The notes beneath the pieces were generated by a model, which ran no database searches, had not been told where the DNA came from, and saw nothing but the letters and a program-made list of their open reading frames with translations. A DNA stretch of 57,789 bases. Source: an uncultured Porphyromonadaceae bacterium. GTDB lineage: Bacteria; Bacteroidota; Bacteroidia; Bacteroidales; Muribaculaceae. The translations under genes were made by a program, and so were the position numbers. This document shows, piece after piece, positions 38,030 to 47,653 of this stretch; position 1 is the stretch's first letter, and every line of letters starts with the position of its first letter. The stretch is taken from NCBI GenBank assembly GCA_947176605.1, contig CAMWRH010000012.1, forward strand, positions 1 to 57,789, given 5' to 3'.

Positions 38030-39106
38030 TCACTGCACTGTGCCGAGCTCCTTCAGTCCGCCGGTGACGGGATTGAAGATGGCATATGAAGGCTCCTTGC
38101 GGTCAGTGAAGAGATTGGGAGCCAGTCCGAATATCACTCCGAATTGTGAGAACTCCAGTTCGCGGTTATACAGCGTCTGGCCGTCAAACGATATGGCGAT
38201 CTGCGCCGCACCCGGGATGCAGTATCTCACGCCATCCTTCGGGATCTGCTTTTCCTGCCCCTTGTCGTCGACCGGCAGCGAGCCTTCGGCCGTGACATTG
38301 ACACTGATCTTCACCGGGGCTCCCGCGTAGTCGTTAGGGGCGCAGAATCCTTTGAAATCGGAGAAGCGGAACAGGATTTCATCCCCGTCCTCCTCCGGCA
38401 CGAAAGTATACGTATGGCTGACCGTCTCGGAGAATGTGCTTCCGGTGAAAGCCGCCGTCATGGCCTGCTCCTGATCGGTGAGCGAATTGAGCATGAGTTC
38501 GAGCTGGCGTCCGTCGGTGGGCATGTTGTCGGCAGTGCCGCGAGTGAGCGAGATATGGGCGTCGCGCACTTCCATGATATTCTCGGCCAGCATCTGGGCC
38601 TGCTTGGCAGCCGATTGTGATGCTATGAAATCCTCATCCACATATTTCAGGTATTCCTTACCTGTAAGCTGGCGTACGGGTGCGGCGGTTTCGGGCGCGC
38701 GTCGTGTTGCCTGTGATTCGGCCTCACGGTTGATGGAGAGCAGCATTCCGTCCTGGTCGACACTGATGAAAGTAGTGGAGCCGGGTTTGAGCTGCATCAG
38801 GTATCTTGAGTCGGGGTCGACAGCGCCGTAGGGTCTCACCTCGACGGTCTGCATGGTCCATCGCTCACCGCTTTCGGCGATGATGTTGTCGTTGGCCAGA
38901 TATTTCTTCGCATACTTGGCGTATGGGCCTGCGATGCAGGTCTCCTTTACGGCAGTCACGGTGATTTCAAGCGCGGTCACCGGGAGAGAGTATACCAGTC
39001 CGTATTCATTATGTTTGTCGGCGGTAAGCACTTTGGTCTGCTGTGCGCCGGCAGTATTGGCCGACAGTATCGACAATGCCATTGCGGCGGCGATGATAGG
39101 TCTCAT
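38030..39106 (-). CDS. DUF4831 secreted protein
   Basis: A 358-residue protein with a signal peptide (MRPIIAAAMALSILSANTAGAQ). It has the DUF4831 pattern: YGLVYSLPVTALEITVTAVKE near the start of the mature chain, PDSRYLMQLKPGSTTFISVD, and a C-terminal half with RFSDFKGFCAPNDYAGAPV and RYCIPGAAQIAISFDGQTLY. The family is common in Bacteroidales envelopes and has no known function. It lies 55 bases upstream of xseA in the minus-strand run. Confidence 0.78.
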   Translation of the reverse strand: MRPIIAAAMALSILSANTAGAQQTKVLTADKHNEYGLVYSLPVTALEITVTAVKETCIAGPYAKYAKKYLANDNIIAESGERWTMQTVEVRPYGAVDPDSRYLMQLKPGSTTFISVDQDGMLLSINREAESQATRRAPETAAPVRQLTGKEYLKYVDEDFIASQSAAKQAQMLAENIMEVRDAHISLTRGTADNMPTDGRQLELMLNSLTDQEQAMTAAFTGSTFSETVSHTYTFVPEEDGDEILFRFSDFKGFCAPNDYAGAPVKISVNVTAEGSLPVDDKGQEKQIPKDGVRYCIPGAAQIAISFDGQTLYNRELEFSQFGVIFGLAPNLFTDRKEPSYAIFNPVTGGLKELGTVQ

Positions 39107-39136
39107 AAGAATGGAAGATTATGAAGTGTGAGAAGG

Positions 39137-40675
39137 TCAAAGGGGATTAGGGAGCTCTCCCCGTGTGATTATCAGCCGGATGGCGCGTCCCACGTAATTG
39201 GAGATATCGGAAGCTGTCATGCCTACTTCACCGAGCTCCTGGGCGGCCAGATCGCCTGCCAGGCCATGAATGTATACTCCCATGGTAGCGGCCTGCTCCG
39301 GGCGGTACCCCTGGGCCAGGCAGGCAGCGATTACACCTGTGAGCACGTCGCCTGATCCGCCGGTGGCCATTCCGGGGTTGCCGGTAGAGTTGAAATAGAC
39401 TCTGCCTGTGGGGCGCACGATAGCCGTAAAATGCCCCTTCAGAACGATGATCACATTGTAATGCCGGGCCATTTCGATTGCCTTCTGGAGGCGTTCTTCG
39501 GCCGAGCGGTGCTCGCCGAAGAGGCGGTCGAATTCGCCGATATGCGGAGTGAGGATGGTGTTCTGCGGAAGCATTGTGAGCAGCGCGGGGCGCTTGGCGA
39601 TGCAGTTGAGGGCATCGGCATCAAGGAGCATGGGGATCTTGCAGTTTTTCAGCAAAGCCTCAAGCGCATCAATTGTCTTGTCGCGGGTGCCTATGCCGGG
39701 TCCGACGGCCACAGCCTGGTGGGCATGATGTATGGTCATGTCGGTGATGAAATGCTCATTGCGGTCAGGTTCGAACATCACCTCCGGAGCGGCAGTCTGC
39801 AGTATTTTCATCCCGCTCCAGGCGCTGTGCACAGTAGCCAGGCCGGCACCCGAACGCATGGTGGCCTGCGCGCACATCACCGCGGCGCCCATCATGCCTA
39901 CAGATCCGGCGAAGATAATGGCCGAGCCATAGTCGCGTTTACCGGTGAATGGGCGGCGTGGGCGCAGCAGCGGGCGCACGCTTTTTGCTTCCACGAGCAT
40001 GTAGTCGGAATGCAGGTCCTTTATCTTAGTCTGGTCATACTCGAGGTCGAGCAGTTTCCACTCGCCGATCAGGTCGGCATTATCCGAGAGGAAAAACGAA
40101 AGCCTCGGCAGCTGGAAGACCAGAGTGAGGTTGGCGTGTACCACATCCCTCTTCAGTATGTTGATATTTTCCTCACCATGCAGTCCGGAGGGGATGTCGA
40201 GCGAAATGATAAAGGCTCCGGATTCGTTGCAGTAGCGTGTGAGCATGGCGAATCCACCGGCCAGCGGGCCGGTGAGTCCGGCGCCGAACAGGGCGTCGAT
40301 CACCACATCGTTCTCACTGAGATACGGAGGGGTGAATTCTCGGCTTACTTCGGTGAAGTCGATTCCGTCGATTGTAATGAGCTTCTTACGCTCCTCATCG
40401 CAATCGTGCGACAGTCGCGGACCTGTGTTGAAAAGGAAGATTTCAAGATTGCGGTAGCCGCGTTCAAAGAGCAGGCGTGCCACGGCGAGCGCCACGCCGC
40501 CGTTGTTGCCCGGGCCGGCGATTATCACAAAGCGCTGTCCGGGCAGGAAGCGCGACATGATTTCATAGCACACGGCATTTGCCGTGCGCTCAAGCAATTC
40601 GAGGGAGTCGATATTCTGTGCCTCGCAGGTGGCCGTCTCGATTTCCTGGAGGAGGGTGGATTTGAAAATCTTCAT
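39137..40675 (-). CDS. nnr: Bifunctional NAD(P)H-hydrate epimerase / ADP-dependent dehydratase
   Basis: A 512-residue fusion. The N-terminal YjeF_N epimerase domain (AGPGNNGGVALAVARLLFER) interconverts NADHX epimers. The C-terminal ribokinase-like dehydratase domain (AVGPGIGTRDKT and the catalytic NPGMATGGSGDVLTGVIAAC) restores NAD(P)H using ADP. It repairs damaged nicotinamide cofactors. The ATG at 40675 gives the standard N-terminus; the open frame extends 21 codons further upstream without family similarity. Confidence 0.93.
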   Translation of the reverse strand: MKIFKSTLLQEIETATCEAQNIDSLELLERTANAVCYEIMSRFLPGQRFVIIAGPGNNGGVALAVARLLFERGYRNLEIFLFNTGPRLSHDCDEERKKLITIDGIDFTEVSREFTPPYLSENDVVIDALFGAGLTGPLAGGFAMLTRYCNESGAFIISLDIPSGLHGEENINILKRDVVHANLTLVFQLPRLSFFLSDNADLIGEWKLLDLEYDQTKIKDLHSDYMLVEAKSVRPLLRPRRPFTGKRDYGSAIIFAGSVGMMGAAVMCAQATMRSGAGLATVHSAWSGMKILQTAAPEVMFEPDRNEHFITDMTIHHAHQAVAVGPGIGTRDKTIDALEALLKNCKIPMLLDADALNCIAKRPALLTMLPQNTILTPHIGEFDRLFGEHRSAEERLQKAIEMARHYNVIIVLKGHFTAIVRPTGRVYFNSTGNPGMATGGSGDVLTGVIAACLAQGYRPEQAATMGVYIHGLAGDLAAQELGEVGMTASDISNYVGRAIRLIITRGELPNPL

Positions 40676-40929
40676 TTTGGGGGCTCTTAGCAGTATGGTT
40701 GAAGCCGGAGAGAGACCATTGGGCCGCGGCTGTAGCATAGGTTAATACGGCCCGACCTCCCTTTGAACATCTCCCGAATGCAAATTTACAAAAAAATAGG
40801 TGATTTCATAAGAATAAAGATGAATTTGCGGCAAGGAGATGTGTGAAATCGTCTGCTGCCATCCCTCTGACGGCATCTGCGGGGGTGGTTCGGGGGGGAT
40901 CGGCGTGGCCGGCGCATCGTTATGCGGCG

Positions 40930-41718
40930 TCAGTGGCTGACGTTGAGCTGCTCGAGCCATTCGGGCAGAAGCGAGGCAGCGGCGGAGCGTTCGGGCATCG
41001 TAGGCACTACTGTCACGAAGCCTTGGGCGAGCAGTGCGTCGTCGGTATCGGGATTGTCGGGCTCTTCGTTGATGAATGTGCCGGTCAGCCAATAGATCGG
41101 TCGGCCGTGGGGGTCGGTCTGTCGGGTATATTCATCGCTCCAGTGCCCGCGGCAGGCGCGGGTGAGGCGCATTCCTGCGATATGGCCACCCTTCGGGGCG
41201 TTGACATTGAGGCAGACTCCCTCCGGCAGCCCATGACGGAGAATCATCTCCACCACGCGGCGTATGTATGGTAGCATGGTAGAGAAATCGGCTGAAAGAG
41301 AGTGGTCGCAGAGCGAGAATCCCACTGCGGGGATGCCGCAGGTACACCCTTCGAAGGCGGCTCCCATGGTGCCGGAATAGAGCTCGTTGACCGAAGCGTT
41401 CGATCCGTGGTTGATTCCGGTGCATACCAGTGTCGGGCGCCGGTCGTGCATCACGGTGTGCATTGCCAGCTTGATGCAGTCGGTCGGTGTGCCGTTGACG
41501 TGGTACCATTCCACACCCGGCTCCGTATCCTTATAGTCGTCGACGGGGGTGATACGCAGAGGTTCGCTGACGGTTATGGCCATCGACTTCCCCGATTGCG
41601 GACCTTCGGGACAAATGGCCACCACATCGCCGTATTCGCTGAGCAGGCGGGTGAGTTCATGGACGCCGCGTGCGCGGTATCCGTCGTCGTTGCTTACAAG
41701 TATCAGAGGTCTGTCCAT
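40930..41718 (-). CDS. surE: 5'-nucleotidase SurE
   Basis: A 262-residue SurE. ILVSNDDGYRARGVHEL holds the metal-binding Asp pair, and PEGPQSGKSMAIT, GINHGSNASVNELYSGTMG and VCLNVNAPKG match the family. SurE hydrolyses nucleoside 5'- or 3'-monophosphates in a metal-dependent way and is often linked to stress survival. It lies in the minus-strand run between the glycosyltransferase and the NAD(P)HX repair gene, with 254 bases separating it from the latter. Confidence 0.93.
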   Translation of the reverse strand: MDRPLILVSNDDGYRARGVHELTRLLSEYGDVVAICPEGPQSGKSMAITVSEPLRITPVDDYKDTEPGVEWYHVNGTPTDCIKLAMHTVMHDRRPTLVCTGINHGSNASVNELYSGTMGAAFEGCTCGIPAVGFSLCDHSLSADFSTMLPYIRRVVEMILRHGLPEGVCLNVNAPKGGHIAGMRLTRACRGHWSDEYTRQTDPHGRPIYWLTGTFINEEPDNPDTDDALLAQGFVTVVPTMPERSAAASLLPEWLEQLNVSH

Positions 41719-41804
41719 AGGAATCGGGTTTTAGGGAGTTGATGTGAAAGTGGGTGGAATCTGTACATATATAACGCCGCGGGAGTCTTAAGGTTTATGC
41801 TCCG

Positions 41805-42794
41805 TCAGAGGCGGTGGAGCAGATAATGGTCGATCAGCAGACTGCGGTCGGCACCCGGCAGGGTGCGGAGCCGGTCGGTGTCGGGATGCTCGGTATAGTT
41901 GCGTCGCATGCGCCGGAAATCGTTGTGGGCGCGTATCACGGCCCGCGCATCGCCCCATTGCCCCTTGGCCAGGAACAGAAAGAAAGCCAGTGTGTCGGCC
42001 AGGCGGCGCAGCAGCAGCACCTTGCGTCCGCGCCGGCGCGGTAGGTTCTTGTGGAGCAGCAGCAGATTGTTGCGGAAATTCAGATACGTCTTCTTCGGAT
42101 TCCCTTTCGGCAGCGATGCTCCTCCCATATGGTACACCATCGAATCCGATATTGCGCAGACCCTCCATCCTGCCCCTATCATCCGGCAGCAGAGGTCGAT
42201 TTCCTCCATATGTGCGAAAAAAGCCGCATCCAGTCCGCCAAGCTGCAGATACACCTCGGTGCGCACCATCAGGGCAGCACCCGATGCCCATGCCACATCG
42301 ATGGCCGGGCCGTCGTACTGCCCCCGGTCTCGCTCCACCTTGTCGAACACCCGGCCCCGGCAGTACGGATAGCCCAGATTATCGAGGTATCCACCGGCCG
42401 CACCTGCATATTCGAAAGAGTCGCGGTCGTAATATGACCGGATTTTCGGTTGGAGCGCCCCGGTATCCGGGTGTTCCTCCATAAATCGCAGCATCGGGCG
42501 CCACCAGTCGGGCGTCACCTCCACATCGCTGTTGAGCAGGATGGTGAAAGGGTAGCGTGTCTCCGCGATGGCGCGGTTGTAGCCGGCGGCGAATCCGAGG
42601 TTCTCCTCAAACCGCAGCAGCCGCACCTGCGGCATCTCCCGGGCCACCCATTCCGGTGAGCCGTCGGTAGAGCCATTGTCGGCCACAATCAGGTCGGAGT
42701 CCTCCGAAATAGTGTATCGTGCGGCCACGGGAAGCAATTGCTTCAGCAGAGCGAGGCCGTTCCAGTTGAGTATTATGACAGCGAGTTTCTTCAT
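41805..42794 (-). CDS. Family 2 glycosyltransferase
   Basis: A 329-residue GT-A enzyme. It opens with KLAVIILNWNGLALLKQLLP and has IVADNGSTDGSPEW, the metal-binding region TILLNSDVEVTPDWW and MEEIDLCCRM. It resembles rhamnosyl- or galactosyl-type GT2 enzymes (GlfT/WbbL group). The C-terminal part carries basic stretches (RRRGRKVLLLRR) suggesting peripheral membrane contact. The sugar is unknown. An ATG at 42803 would add three residues. It is 86 bases upstream of surE in transcription order. Confidence 0.85.
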   Translation of the reverse strand: MKKLAVIILNWNGLALLKQLLPVAARYTISEDSDLIVADNGSTDGSPEWVAREMPQVRLLRFEENLGFAAGYNRAIAETRYPFTILLNSDVEVTPDWWRPMLRFMEEHPDTGALQPKIRSYYDRDSFEYAGAAGGYLDNLGYPYCRGRVFDKVERDRGQYDGPAIDVAWASGAALMVRTEVYLQLGGLDAAFFAHMEEIDLCCRMIGAGWRVCAISDSMVYHMGGASLPKGNPKKTYLNFRNNLLLLHKNLPRRRGRKVLLLRRLADTLAFFLFLAKGQWGDARAVIRAHNDFRRMRRNYTEHPDTDRLRTLPGADRSLLIDHYLLHRL

Positions 42795-42899
42795 ATATGT
42801 CATGTATGGAGAGAGGAGGGGAGAGGGGGAAAGTTTTACGAATCCGGGATGTCGGCGGGATCCGGAGTGTTATCGCGGGTGGGGGAGAAGGAGGCAGGG

Positions 42900-44252
42900 T
42901 CAGTCGGCATGTATTGCCGTAAGGGTCTCGTCACGCTCCGGGTCGATGCCGGTGATGCGCACGCGGCTGACTGTATTTATCAGTTCCGGGCGTGCCGGAG
43001 CCACGACACGGAGGTAATTGTCGGTCAGCCCCGACATCAGTCGCCTTTCCGAAGGGAGATTGTCGGTATTATGGTCGGCCACGACATGTTCCCAAAGCAC
43101 AGGGCGCACCTGTCCGGTCATACTGCGGAAATACTCTTCCAGTTTGCCGTCAGAGATATTCTGCAGCCGGGCGGCGCGGTTATGGCGCTCCGCGGGCGCC
43201 ACCTCCGGGGCATCCATCATCAGCGCCGCCGTACCCGGACGCTCCGAATACGGAAACACGTGCAGTCTCGTCACCGGAAGCGAGCGGATGAACTCCACCG
43301 AGCGTTCCCACTCCTCCGGGGTCTCACCTCTGGCTCCGGCAATCACATCGACACCGATGAAGGCATCCGGGATCATGCGTCGCACGGCTGCGATGCGCGA
43401 TGCGAAAAGCGCCGTGTCATAGCGGCGGTTCATCAGCCGCAGCACCGTGTCGGACCCCGATTGCAACGGGATATGGAAATGCGGCATAAAGGCCCGCGAC
43501 TCCGAGGCCACCCAGTCGATGATCTCTTCAGTCAGCAGATTCGGCTCAATGCTTGAGATGCGGTATCGCTCTATCCCTTCCACGGCGTCAAGCTCCTTCA
43601 GCAGCCCGAGCAGCGACTCCCCGGTATCCTTGCCGAACTCCCCGATATTCACACCCGTCAGCACGATTTCGCGTCCTCCGGCCTCAGCCGCTTCACGCGC
43701 CTGGCGCACCAGGTCGGCCGTAAGGCCCGAACGAGAGCGCCCGCGTGCGAAGGGGATGGTGCAGTAGGTGCAGTAATAATCGCAGCCGTCCTGCACCTTA
43801 AGCCAATAGCGGGTGCGGTCGCCCCGCTCGCACGAGGGACGGAATACGGTGATATCCTTCGCCCTGGTCGACTCCACGATCGGGGCATGCCCGGCTTCCC
43901 ACCGGTCGAGATACTCGGCGATGCGCAGCTTCTCATTGGACCCCAATACGATATCCACCCCCTCGATGGCGGCCACCTCCTCCGGCTTCAGCTGAGCATA
44001 GCAACCCGTCACTACCAGCGTGGCCGAAGGCCATTGTCGCGACAGGCGCCGGATGAGCGAGCGCCCCTTCTTATCGGCCATTTCAGTGACCGAACAGGTA
44101 TTGACCACACAGATATCGGGCGTCTCCTCAGGAAGGGCCCGGCGGAATCCCCGGTCAGAAAGGATTTTACCGATTGTAGAGGTTTCGGCGAAATTGAGCT
44201 TGCAGCCCAGAGTATAGAAAGCCGCCTTGCGCGGCGAAAAATCAGGAGTCAT
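42900..44252 (-). CDS. mtaB: tRNA t6A37 methylthiotransferase MtaB
   Basis: A 450-residue radical SAM methylthiotransferase. The UPF0004 N-terminal domain has TLGCKLNFAETSTIG and NTCSVTEMADKKGR, with cysteines for the auxiliary cluster. The radical SAM motif is Cys-x3-Cys-x2-Cys in CDYYCTYCTIPFARGRSRS. The C-terminus holds a TRAM-like segment. MtaB converts t6A at position 37 of ANN-decoding tRNAs to ms2t6A. The gene is divergent from ftsX, and the ftsX promoter lies in the space between them. Confidence 0.93.
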   Translation of the reverse strand: MTPDFSPRKAAFYTLGCKLNFAETSTIGKILSDRGFRRALPEETPDICVVNTCSVTEMADKKGRSLIRRLSRQWPSATLVVTGCYAQLKPEEVAAIEGVDIVLGSNEKLRIAEYLDRWEAGHAPIVESTRAKDITVFRPSCERGDRTRYWLKVQDGCDYYCTYCTIPFARGRSRSGLTADLVRQAREAAEAGGREIVLTGVNIGEFGKDTGESLLGLLKELDAVEGIERYRISSIEPNLLTEEIIDWVASESRAFMPHFHIPLQSGSDTVLRLMNRRYDTALFASRIAAVRRMIPDAFIGVDVIAGARGETPEEWERSVEFIRSLPVTRLHVFPYSERPGTAALMMDAPEVAPAERHNRAARLQNISDGKLEEYFRSMTGQVRPVLWEHVVADHNTDNLPSERRLMSGLTDNYLRVVAPARPELINTVSRVRITGIDPERDETLTAIHAD

Positions 44253-44306
44253 CTACGTGATTACAAAAAAATACAACTGCAAATATACAAAAAAAGCCCG
44301 AAAGTA

Positions 44307-44337
44307 TTGACAAAGACGTGGCGAAGTATTAACTTTG
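44307..44337 (+). promoter_or_regulatory. Promoter of the ftsX-uppP-truB-queA run
   Basis: TTG at 44307-44309 and TAACTTTG at 44330-44337 are separated by 20 bases, a strong match to the Bacteroidetes consensus. The -7 box lies about 55 bases before the ftsX start. Confidence 0.78.
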
Positions 44338-44391
44338 CGTTCCGTGCGCGCCTGCGGAAGATGCGATAATCATCTGTCAGGGTGGCATATC

Positions 44392-45276
44392 ATGCAGATG
44401 AAAAAACAGAAAGAAGTAAAAATCTCGTATTGGGCCGCTCATGCCACCACGATAGTAAGCGTGGCTCTTGTGCTGCTTATAATCGGAATAATAGCCCTTG
44501 TCACTACGGCAGCCCGCCGTGAGAGCCATCGGCTGAAAGAGAGTCTTGAAATCAGCGTCATAATGGCCGACAGCGTCAGCAACGACGGTGCGCAGGCCAC
44601 ATTACGGCTGCTCGAATCGCGTCCGTTCTGCCGCAATCCGCGCCTGATCACCAAAGAGCAGGCCCTTGCGGCCTGGAAGGACGATACAGGCGAAGACCTG
44701 GAGGCTCTCTTCGGCGTAAATCCCCTTTCCCCCGAAATATCCTTCACCATGCCCGCTGCCTGGAGTGAGCCCGACTCGCTCGCACGGATGGAAAAGGAAT
44801 TGCGTGCCGTGGCCGGAGTGGAGGATGTGGCCATGCCCGGAGGCGATCTCGTGGCTACGATGAACAGCAATATCGGCCGCTTCTCGATGATACTCGGTGT
44901 GATAGCCGTGGTGCTGCTCATAATATCGTTTGTGCTGATCAACAATACGGTGCATCTCACCATCTACGCCCGCCGCTTCATCATCCACACGATGCAGCTC
45001 GTAGGCGCCACCAACAGCTTCATACGCCGCCCCCTCGTATGGCGCAACTGCTGCGCCGGGATGCTGGCCGGACTTATAGCGGCAGCCGTGCTCGGCGGAG
45101 TGCTCCTGCTTGCGCCCCGGGCCGGATTCAACGAGATGGGGCAGATGATAGGCTGGGAAGCCTACGCGGTTATCGCCGTCGGGCTTATCGTGATCGGAGG
45201 AGGAATCTGCGCCCTCACAGCTTCCATAGCCACCACACGCTATCTGCGTAAGGATTACAGCGAGCTGTTCCACTGA
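44392..45276 (+). CDS. ftsX: Cell division permease-like protein FtsX
   Basis: A 294-residue FtsX with the expected four membrane segments: ATTIVSVALVLLIIGIIALV near the N-terminus, MILGVIAVVLLIISFVLI, LAGLIAAAVLGGVLLLA and YAVIAVGLIVIGGGICALTA. A periplasmic loop between the first two contains the family segment SPEISFTMP. FtsX works with the FtsE ATPase to activate peptidoglycan hydrolases at the septum; ftsE is not in this window. The ATG at 44392 (or 44398) gives the usual short cytoplasmic tail. Confidence 0.9.
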   Translation: MQMKKQKEVKISYWAAHATTIVSVALVLLIIGIIALVTTAARRESHRLKESLEISVIMADSVSNDGAQATLRLLESRPFCRNPRLITKEQALAAWKDDTGEDLEALFGVNPLSPEISFTMPAAWSEPDSLARMEKELRAVAGVEDVAMPGGDLVATMNSNIGRFSMILGVIAVVLLIISFVLINNTVHLTIYARRFIIHTMQLVGATNSFIRRPLVWRNCCAGMLAGLIAAAVLGGVLLLAPRAGFNEMGQMIGWEAYAVIAVGLIVIGGGICALTASIATTRYLRKDYSELFH

Positions 45277-45469
45277 TTCCTGCCGCATTCCGGTGCGGGA
45301 AGGGTGGCGGCTGACTTTTCAGTCCCCTTACACCAGCCCACCGCCATCCCGGCAATATAAAGACACCACGGGCAGCGCCCCCATCCCCTCCCCGGGGAGA
45401 CAGTGACACGTCACTCCCTCCGGACCGCTGCCCGGATAATCAGAATAACATTTCACCCATAGAGCCATT

Positions 45470-45808
45470 ATGTCAGACACTTCACAGGCTTACACCCTTT
45501 TCCCGCGCCGCAATCTCATGATGATGGGCGGCTGCCTTGCATTGATAATCATAGGTTTCATCCTGATGTGCGGAGGCTCAAGCAGTGTGGAGGGCGGTTT
45601 CAATCCCGACATCTTCTCCACCCGGCGCATAGTGGTAGGTCCGGCCCTGGCCTTCCTCGGATTCCTCCTGATGGCCTTCGCCATAATCCTCCCCTCGCGC
45701 AACGTGAAGAAACCACAACCGGCAGAAACGCAACAGCCTGCCGCCATGCAGTCGGGCGCCGCTCCGGAGCCGTCAGACTCCCCGGCCTCCACTGAGAACA
45801 CACATTAA
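45470..45808 (+). CDS. DUF3098 membrane protein
   Basis: A 112-residue protein with two hydrophobic segments (LMMMGGCLALIIIGFILMCG and VVGPALAFLGFLLMAFAIIL) separated by a short loop with FNPDIFSTRR. A low-complexity Pro/Gln/Ala tail follows. It is typical of DUF3098, which in Bacteroidetes lies between ftsX and uppP; that order is kept here. A role in cell envelope assembly is suggested only by this neighbourhood. Confidence 0.85.
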   Translation: MSDTSQAYTLFPRRNLMMMGGCLALIIIGFILMCGGSSSVEGGFNPDIFSTRRIVVGPALAFLGFLLMAFAIILPSRNVKKPQPAETQQPAAMQSGAAPEPSDSPASTENTH

Positions 45809-45845
45809 ACTTCAGAAACGTAAAAAATAATACCACAACGCAACC

Positions 45846-46670
45846 ATGGATTGGCTTGACGCGCTCATACTCGGCCTCGTGCAGGGGCTCTCGGAGTATC
45901 TCCCCATCTCATCAAGCGGACATCTCGAGATATTCCGCGAAATACTGGGCATCAATATCCCGAAAGACGACATACTGCAGTTTGACATCATGGTGCATGC
46001 CGCCACCGTATGCTCCACGATAGTGGTGCTCTGGCCCATGTTCTCGCGTCTCTGCAAGAGTTTCTTCACCTTCCGCATGGACAATGACTTCTTCTATGTC
46101 TGCAAGATTCTGCTCTCCTGCATCCCGATCGGTATCGTGGGTGTATTCTTCAAGGAATATGTGGAGTCATTCTTCGGCGACGGACTCGGAGTCGTAGGCA
46201 CATGCCTCATCGTGACGGCCCTGCTGCTCAGCTTCGCCCACTTCAGCGACCGTCTGGCGGGCGGCCGGATGGTATCTCCCGCACGAGGACGCGACATCAC
46301 ATGGCTCGATGCCTTCGTGATAGGCTGCGCGCAGGCCGTGGCCGTGCTTCCCGGCCTCAGCCGCAGCGGCACCACAATCGCCACCGGTATCCTTATCGGC
46401 GACAAGCGAGAGAAAGTGGCCTCCTTCTCCTTCCTTATGGTGATCATCCCGATTCTCGGCGAGGCTCTGCTTGATGTGAAGGACATGATAAGCGCTCCGG
46501 CCGGCAGCGAGGGTGCCATCTCCTGGGTGGTGCTTCTTATCGGATTCGCCACAGCCTTCGTCACCGGCTGCGCTGCCTGCAAATGGATGCTCTCGTTAGT
46601 GAAGCGCGGCAAGCTCATATGGTTCGCCGTCTACTGCGTGATAATGGGCGTGATCTGCCTGCTCTGGTAA
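45846..46670 (+). CDS. uppP: Undecaprenyl-diphosphatase (BacA/UppP)
   Basis: A 274-residue multispanning protein with both conserved motifs of the family: SEYLPISSSGHLEI near the N-terminus and PGLSRSGTTIATGI in the second half. It dephosphorylates undecaprenyl diphosphate to recycle the lipid carrier for peptidoglycan and surface polysaccharides, including the WecA-like pathway at 26482. It is 37 bases downstream of the DUF3098 gene. Confidence 0.95.
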   Translation: MDWLDALILGLVQGLSEYLPISSSGHLEIFREILGINIPKDDILQFDIMVHAATVCSTIVVLWPMFSRLCKSFFTFRMDNDFFYVCKILLSCIPIGIVGVFFKEYVESFFGDGLGVVGTCLIVTALLLSFAHFSDRLAGGRMVSPARGRDITWLDAFVIGCAQAVAVLPGLSRSGTTIATGILIGDKREKVASFSFLMVIIPILGEALLDVKDMISAPAGSEGAISWVVLLIGFATAFVTGCAACKWMLSLVKRGKLIWFAVYCVIMGVICLLW

Positions 46671-46799
46671 AGGAGCCGCAATGCGCCGGAGTATTCTCCG
46701 GGGTATGAAATTACATCTCGGCATACAATAAAAGCCGTAAAAATCAGTTACTTGAACAGTGACATTACGTATAATAACCTGTCAACCCTCTATACACGA

Positions 46800-47615
46800 A
46801 TGGATTTTGTGACCGGAGAAGTATTAGGTATCGACAAGCCCCTGGGGTGGACGTCGTTCGACGCCGTGAAGCGCATTCGCGGAGCCGTGCAGCGCCGCCT
46901 CGGGGTGCGTAAATTTAAGGTAGGACATGCCGGTACGCTCGACCCCCTGGCCACCGGAGTGCTCATCGTATGCACCGGGCGCGCCACACGCCGCATCGAC
47001 GAGCTTCAGGCCGGGCGCAAGGAATACGAGGCCGTGATGCGCCTCGGCGCCACCACTCCGAGTTTCGACCTTGAGAAAGAGATAGATGCCACCTACCCCT
47101 ATGAGCATGTGACTCGCGAGCTGATCCTCGAGACGCTGCCGAAGTTCACGGGGCGCATCATGCAGGTGCCCCCGGTGTTCTCAGCCGTGAAAATCGACGG
47201 GCGCCGCGCCTACGAACATGCCCGCAACGGCCAGGAAGTGGCCCTTGCCGCCAAACCGCTTGAAATCGACGAGTTCGAGCTGCTCGATTTCGACGGGCGC
47301 GACATGCGCCTGCGCATCGTATGCAGCAAGGGCACCTACATACGCGCCCTGGCGCGCGACCTGGGTCAGGCCCTCGGCAGCGGCGCGCATCTGACCGAAC
47401 TGCGGCGCACCGCCGTGGGCAACGTGCGCGTTGCCGACTGCATGAGCGTGCAGCAGGCCGTCGACATGATAGCCAGCGTGCCGCTCAGTCTCCATCCCGA
47501 ATGGCTCGAAGCCCATCCGCTCCCCTCAAAATGCGAAAAAGAATCCTTGATCATAACGGCTGAGGCCCGGAAGCCAGCAGCCCTCTCACAAACACTAAAC
47601 ACCAAGCCACAATGA
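46800..47615 (+). CDS. truB: tRNA pseudouridine(55) synthase TruB
   Basis: A 271-residue TruB. It starts with the family N-terminus [18 protein letters not shown], has the catalytic aspartate in [13 protein letters not shown], and contains [21 protein letters not shown] sequence ([19 protein letters not shown]). It makes pseudouridine 55 in the T-arm of elongator tRNAs. The ATG at 46800 matches the family start; a TTG at 46752 would add 16 residues. The stop overlaps an ATG in the queA frame (ATGA at 47612). Confidence 0.95.
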   Translation: MDFVTGEVLGIDKPLGWTSFDAVKRIRGAVQRRLGVRKFKVGHAGTLDPLATGVLIVCTGRATRRIDELQAGRKEYEAVMRLGATTPSFDLEKEIDATYPYEHVTRELILETLPKFTGRIMQVPPVFSAVKIDGRRAYEHARNGQEVALAAKPLEIDEFELLDFDGRDMRLRIVCSKGTYIRALARDLGQALGSGAHLTELRRTAVGNVRVADCMSVQQAVDMIASVPLSLHPEWLEAHPLPSKCEKESLIITAEARKPAALSQTLNTKPQ

Positions 47616-47653
47616 GTGTAATGCCTGATGATATAAGCTTACATTTCACTACA

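Noticed and set aside
45294..45352. GC-rich inverted repeat after ftsX (GGGTGGCGG with CCGCCATCCC), considered as a terminator
   Set aside because: Pairing needs a bulge and no T run follows; ftsX and DUF3098 are normally kept together, so termination here is doubtful.
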